From Erythrobacter sp. (lineage in GTDB: Bacteria; Pseudomonadota; Alphaproteobacteria; Sphingomonadales; Sphingomonadaceae), in NCBI GenBank assembly GCA_002695185.1, contig NZOF01000142.1, forward strand, positions 1 to 8,429: a stretch of 8,429 nucleotides of DNA, given 5' to 3'. The position numbers and the translations under genes are program-made. A model generated the notes under the pieces. That model saw only the letters and a list, made by a program, of their open reading frames with translations. It did not search any database and was not told the origin of the DNA. Below are positions 4,824-8,429 of this stretch, one piece after another (the first letter of the stretch is position 1; each line of letters begins with the position of its first letter).

Positions 4824-6818
4824 CTAGAATTCAGAATTTGCGGCGCGCTTCAGCATCCCCGCGCGCATGCGATCGAGGGTTGCGGCGTTGTTCACCGGCT
4901 TGGGTTTGGAGTTGCGCTGCGCCTCGGCATCGCGGTGGCGAACCGGCGCGACGACGCGCGCCTCGGGCTTCGCGGCGGGTGGTTTCGCACCGGCCTGAAG
5001 CTCGGCGAGCGCGTCGGCGGAAATCAGTTCCTCGGCCTCGGCCTTCGCCTTCGCGCTCTTGCGATAAGCGCTCAGCCGCTTGGCCGCTTCCTTCGCCCCG
5101 GCCGCATCGGCGAAGCCAGTGTCCACCAGCAGCGGCGCAGCGGTCAGGTAGCGCCCTTCCAGATCATAGACGTGGACTTCGGAATGCAGATCGTCCGGGT
5201 CGAACCGCACCGTCACCGGCTCGCCTCGCAGGGCCGAAAGCTCCGGGTGCCAGTAGCGATTGCCGTGCAGCTCGAGCTCGCCGTTCAGCTTGTTGAGCCT
5301 CTTCTGATCCGCCGCCAGCAGAGCCATGCGCAGATGCTCCGGGCTCGCCTTCGAAATGCGCGCGCTGGCATAGCTCTCGGCGAAGGTCTGGTCGAAGCTG
5401 CGCCCCTTGGCCGCTTCCGTCTTGCGCCCGGTTCGCGCATTGTGGCGGGCGATCCATTCGTCGACCAGCGCGGAGAAGGTGTCCCACTCCACCACCTTCG
5501 TGCCGTAGTTCGACGGCTTCGCCATCGGACTATTGCCGGTGTAGGCCCCCTCGCACTCGGGGGCTTTCCCGATGTAATTCTCCAGATCGCGGAAGGCCCG
5601 CTCGATCGGCTTCGATTGCCCGTGATAGGGTTTCGCCGCGTGGACCTGCACGCCAACGCCCGTCAGCAGCCCGACCGGCTCCTCCTGCTTTACCTTGAAG
5701 CGGAAGCGCATGCCCCGGTGCCCGCCGGTGATCCACTTGCTCCAGAAAGCGCGGCTGTTGTCGAGCAACGCATGGTGCGGAATGCCCCATTCGCGGAAGA
5801 GATCGGCGAACGCGAGCCGGGTTTGGATCGCGCTTTCCTCGCACCCGAGCCGCCATGCCACGATCTTGCGGCTGTAAACGTCCTGGATCGCGACCAGCAT
5901 CGGGCGGATCGGCTTCTTCGATCGGTGCATGGGCGGAGCTGACACGCGCACGTCGAACTTGTGGCCGTCGATATTGACCCACTCCAGTGCGTGCATTCCA
6001 GCGACAGTCCGGCGATTCGCCGGAACCGTCCGCAGCAGCGCTTCCTCGCCTTGCCGCTTCAGCGTCCAGACCTCGGGTCGAACCTCGGCCTTCAAACGCC
6101 GCCTGAAGGTCCGCTCAACGGGAATCGACAGGCCCTTTTCCTGCGCGATGTTGTGAACCCGCTCGTAGCAGCTCGTCAGAGTCGGCCCGGATGGTCGCAG
6201 TGCATCGGATTTGTAGATCGTCCAGATTTCGTCCGGGATCGTCGCCTTCACGCCGCCACCCTTGCGGCGAGTAGCAAGCGCGGGCAGCCTGTCGTGCCGC
6301 TCCAGCCCCCGGATCAGCTTCAGCCAGACACCGATCGTCGACACGCCAACATCGTGCTCGGCTGCCACGGCAGCGACCGCCGCCGTCGCGTTTGATCCGG
6401 CACTCTTCAGCGTTTCGACCGCATTGACGATCGCCAGCCTCTTCTCCGCCTCGCGCTTCACCTTGGCGGGCTGACGCTCGTACCAGGCCCACTTCTCGGC
6501 CCGCTGGGCCTCCGGGTCGCGCTGCGGCTCTGCCGATGCGACGACGCCGCGCCGGATAAGCTCCAGGCGCGCCTCACCGGGCAGCAGCGAAAGGTGATAT
6601 TCGGTCCCGCCGCCCCGGCCAGCGCGCTTGCGGACCAGCACCTCGCCTGCCGATCCGACCCGCGACGCCCAGCGCTCCTCGCGGGCGCGCTGGTTGATCC
6701 CGCGCTTGTTCGCAGGAAGGCCGGGCAGCGCCAGCTCCGCCAGTTCCGCTGCCGAGAACCACGCATCGCTTTCCGCCAGCTGCTCGCCGACCATCGCTGT
6801 CTTGACCTGCGCGTTCAT
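4824..6818 (-). CDS. A: Mu-like DDE transposase A
   Basis: A 664-residue MuA-family transposase (Mu A itself is 663), which cuts phage ends and joins them to target DNA. Residues 17-90 match the Mu DNA-binding winged-helix domain that binds the enhancer (SDAWFSAAELAEL, NKRGINQRAREERW). Residues 120-250 match the end-binding HTH region. The RNase H-like core follows. D284 (in VNIDGHKFDV), D353 (in LLDNSRAF) and E406 (in GQSKPIERAF) form the DDE triad, with spacing close to that of MuA. Residues 505-565 match the Mu C-terminal beta-barrel. The tail is Ala/Lys-rich and ends NSEF, unlike the basic end of MuA. The start at 6818 is supported by an ATGA overlap and a GGGGAGG Shine-Dalgarno sequence. 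B follows after 16 bases. All key catalytic residues are present, so it looks intact. Confidence 0.97.
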   Translation of the reverse strand: MNAQVKTAMVGEQLAESDAWFSAAELAELALPGLPANKRGINQRAREERWASRVGSAGEVLVRKRAGRGGGTEYHLSLLPGEARLELIRRGVVASAEPQRDPEAQRAEKWAWYERQPAKVKREAEKRLAIVNAVETLKSAGSNATAAVAAVAAEHDVGVSTIGVWLKLIRGLERHDRLPALATRRKGGGVKATIPDEIWTIYKSDALRPSGPTLTSCYERVHNIAQEKGLSIPVERTFRRRLKAEVRPEVWTLKRQGEEALLRTVPANRRTVAGMHALEWVNIDGHKFDVRVSAPPMHRSKKPIRPMLVAIQDVYSRKIVAWRLGCEESAIQTRLAFADLFREWGIPHHALLDNSRAFWSKWITGGHRGMRFRFKVKQEEPVGLLTGVGVQVHAAKPYHGQSKPIERAFRDLENYIGKAPECEGAYTGNSPMAKPSNYGTKVVEWDTFSALVDEWIARHNARTGRKTEAAKGRSFDQTFAESYASARISKASPEHLRMALLAADQKRLNKLNGELELHGNRYWHPELSALRGEPVTVRFDPDDLHSEVHVYDLEGRYLTAAPLLVDTGFADAAGAKEAAKRLSAYRKSAKAKAEAEELISADALAELQAGAKPPAAKPEARVVAPVRHRDAEAQRNSKPKPVNNAATLDRMRAGMLKRAANSEF

Positions 6819-7276
6819 TCGCCGGTGCCTCCCCGTCGAAGGGGCGGCGCGGTCTTGCGCAACTCCCGAGCTCGCGCCTGCATTTGGCGGATTTCCTGCT
6901 CCAGACTGCCGAGTTCGGCAGTCTCCAGCTCGCGCCCGGTAACCACGCCGCACCCGGCCTCGCGCATGTGCTTGTCGAGCAGGTCATAGCGCTCGGTCAC
7001 GGCGACGATCGCCATCAGCCGAGTAAAGGGAACCTTGTGATCCTCGCGCGCGGGGCTCGAATAGGCATCGAGCATCGCCTTCGAGACATCGGAGCCGAGC
7101 AGCTTGCTGACCTCGGCGGCGATCGCGTACCGATCACGATCGTCGCTGTTGAGCATCTCGCCGACGAACACGTTGGTGCGCCGCTCGAAACCGGCAAGCG
7201 CCGCCTCGCCCGAAGGCGCTGACGGAGGGTCGAAGCAAAACGCGATCTGATTGGGATGCGAGGGTGCCTTAGCCAT
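6815..7276 (-). CDS. putative phage HTH regulator upstream of transposase
   Basis: A 153-residue soluble protein whose ATG overlaps the previous stop (ATGGCTAA). Residues 28-100 are predicted mostly helical. The segment RYAIAAEVSKLLGSDVSKAMLDAYSSP (shown as two parts: 49-63 and 64-75) looks like a helix-turn-helix of the kind seen in phage CII/CP76-type regulators and in small proteins placed just before the transposase in Mu-like phages. Residues 115-141 (ELETAELGSLEQEIRQMQAR and following) look like a short coiled coil, possibly for dimerisation, followed by a basic tail. Its position immediately before the A gene, with a 4-base stop/start overlap, matches the slot of early regulators such as Ner in Mu, but the sequence is not recognisably Ner. 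The coding region contains a strong inverted repeat at 6903-6924. Real gene: confident; regulator role: inference. Confidence 0.8.
   Translation of the reverse strand: MAKAPSHPNQIAFCFDPPSAPSGEAALAGFERRTNVFVGEMLNSDDRDRYAIAAEVSKLLGSDVSKAMLDAYSSPAREDHKVPFTRLMAIVAVTERYDLLDKHMREAGCGVVTGRELETAELGSLEQEIRQMQARARELRKTAPPLRRGGTGE
6828..6834 (-). promoter_or_regulatory. ribosome binding site of transposase A
   Basis: GGGGAGG on the minus strand lies 9 bases upstream of the ATG at 6818-6816. Together with the 4-base overlap with the previous gene, it decides the transposase start in favour of 6818 over the longer open frame that reaches 6953. Confidence 0.7.
6903..6924. repeat. perfect 10-bp-arm inverted repeat (candidate operator or RNA hairpin)
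   Basis: AGACTGCCGA and TCGGCAGTCT are exact reverse complements separated by GT. In the minus-strand transcript this can fold as a 9-bp stem with an AACU tetraloop. It lies inside the putative regulator gene, about 85 bases upstream of the transposase start codon. No U-run follows on the minus strand, so it is not an intrinsic terminator. It could be a protein-binding dyad or an mRNA structure, or it could be chance within coding sequence. Confidence 0.55.
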
Positions 7277-7527
7277 GCTCGCACCGTTCGTAGAGGTGAT
7301 CCCGGCAGGGGTTGAACGACCCGACAGAGTGGTGCCGAGGCAGGACGGTGACGATGCGGGAATCGACGATCACGACACGCTGGCCACCGCTCAGTTTCAC
7401 GTAAGGTGCGCCGAAGTCCGCCGCCCGCTGGAACACGGGCGCATTCAGACGACGCGTGATCTCCGCCGCCGGGACATCCTCGACCCGCTCCTGGTATCGC
7501 TCGATCGCGTGGACGGTGACGTACAGC

Positions 7528-7535
<8 letters not shown>
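7269..7535 (-). CDS. hypothetical 88-residue protein (HAIERYQERV motif)
   Basis: I do not recognise this gene with certainty. The start at 7535 is chosen because its ATG overlaps the stop of the DUF5131 gene (ATGCCTGA, 8 bases), and because the frame upstream of it is low-complexity and only a shadow of that gene. The protein opens with MPELYVTVHAIERYQERV (residues 1-18). It then has a helix-like stretch (22-30) and alternating hydrophobic strands around VKLSGGQRVVIVDSRIVTVL (46-65), ending in a Cys/His-rich tail (CRDHLYERCEHG). The early His plus ERYQER pattern and the strand-rich C-terminal half recall small RelE/BrnT- or DUF4258-like folds, but I see no antitoxin partner, so this is only a suggestion. 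Its stop overlaps the next start by 8 bases. Confidence 0.75.

Positions 7536-8429
<894 letters not shown>

Noticed and set aside
4808..4840. AT-rich patch with TTCTAGAA and GAATTC between A and B as a promoter for B
   Set aside because: It mostly encodes the last transposase residues and its stop. The gap is only 16 bases and no -35/-10 pair is convincing.
3962..5296. 444-codon open frame on the plus strand
   Set aside because: It is antisense to the B and A genes, whose catalytic motifs are clear, and reads as Arg/His/Leu-rich low-complexity sequence, a usual shadow in GC-rich DNA.
4758..5942. 394-codon open frame on the plus strand
   Set aside because: It lies opposite the transposase DDE core and has no recognisable motif; a shadow of the real frame.
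6903..6924. Inverted repeat read as a Rho-independent terminator
   Set aside because: No U-run follows the stem on the minus strand, and it is inside a coding region directly ahead of the transposase.
6819..6953. 45-codon N-terminal extension of the transposase frame
   Set aside because: It overlaps the regulator gene and has low-complexity composition, whereas the start at 6818 has a GGGGAGG ribosome site and an ATGA overlap.

Overview
The window looks like the early-to-lysis segment of a Mu-like transposable phage or prophage in a high-GC alphaproteobacterium. A sphingomonad/Erythrobacter-type host is my guess, from the GC-rich codon use and frequent CGATCG, not something the sequence proves. 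All supported genes are on the minus strand and are read from the right edge (8429) to the left edge (1). Nearly all are coupled by 4-11 base overlaps or gaps of 16 bases or less, so the window reads as one or two polycistronic transcripts. No tRNA, rRNA, CRISPR array, insertion sequence or intrinsic terminator was seen.

Right third (8429-6815), upstream of the transposase: the 3' part of a DUF5131 (phage Gp37/Gp68) family gene with a CxxC motif at the window edge, an unrecognised 88-residue protein, and a 153-residue protein that looks like a phage HTH regulator. No classical c repressor or ner gene is visible; these may lie beyond the right edge. Middle (6818-2953): the transposition module, with the DDE transposase A (MuA-like), the AAA+ ATPase B (MuB-like), a 51-residue single-span membrane protein and a GemA/gp16 (DUF1018) protein. 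Next (2956-1675): two tandem paralogous small proteins of unknown function, a zinc-ribbon protein and a Mor-family activator.

The only real non-coding gap (1598-1674, 77 bases) follows mor. It contains two short palindromes and is the best place for a Mor-dependent promoter. Left part (1597-1): a GH108 endolysin with an Asp-rich calcium-loop-like insert, an i-spanin gene with an o-spanin (Rz1) lipoprotein gene embedded in another frame, a TraR/DksA-type zinc-finger protein, and the first codons of a gene that runs off the left edge.

Working model: A and B carry out replicative transposition, and the regulator, GemA and small proteins tune early expression and host physiology. Mor then switches on the downstream lysis and late genes, and the endolysin and spanins lyse a Gram-negative envelope. 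The most interesting items are the tandem paralogs after gemA, a perfect 10-bp-arm inverted repeat inside the regulator gene about 85 bases ahead of the transposase start, the palindrome pair after mor, the Ca-loop insert in the endolysin, and the DUF5131 gene upstream of the transposition genes.
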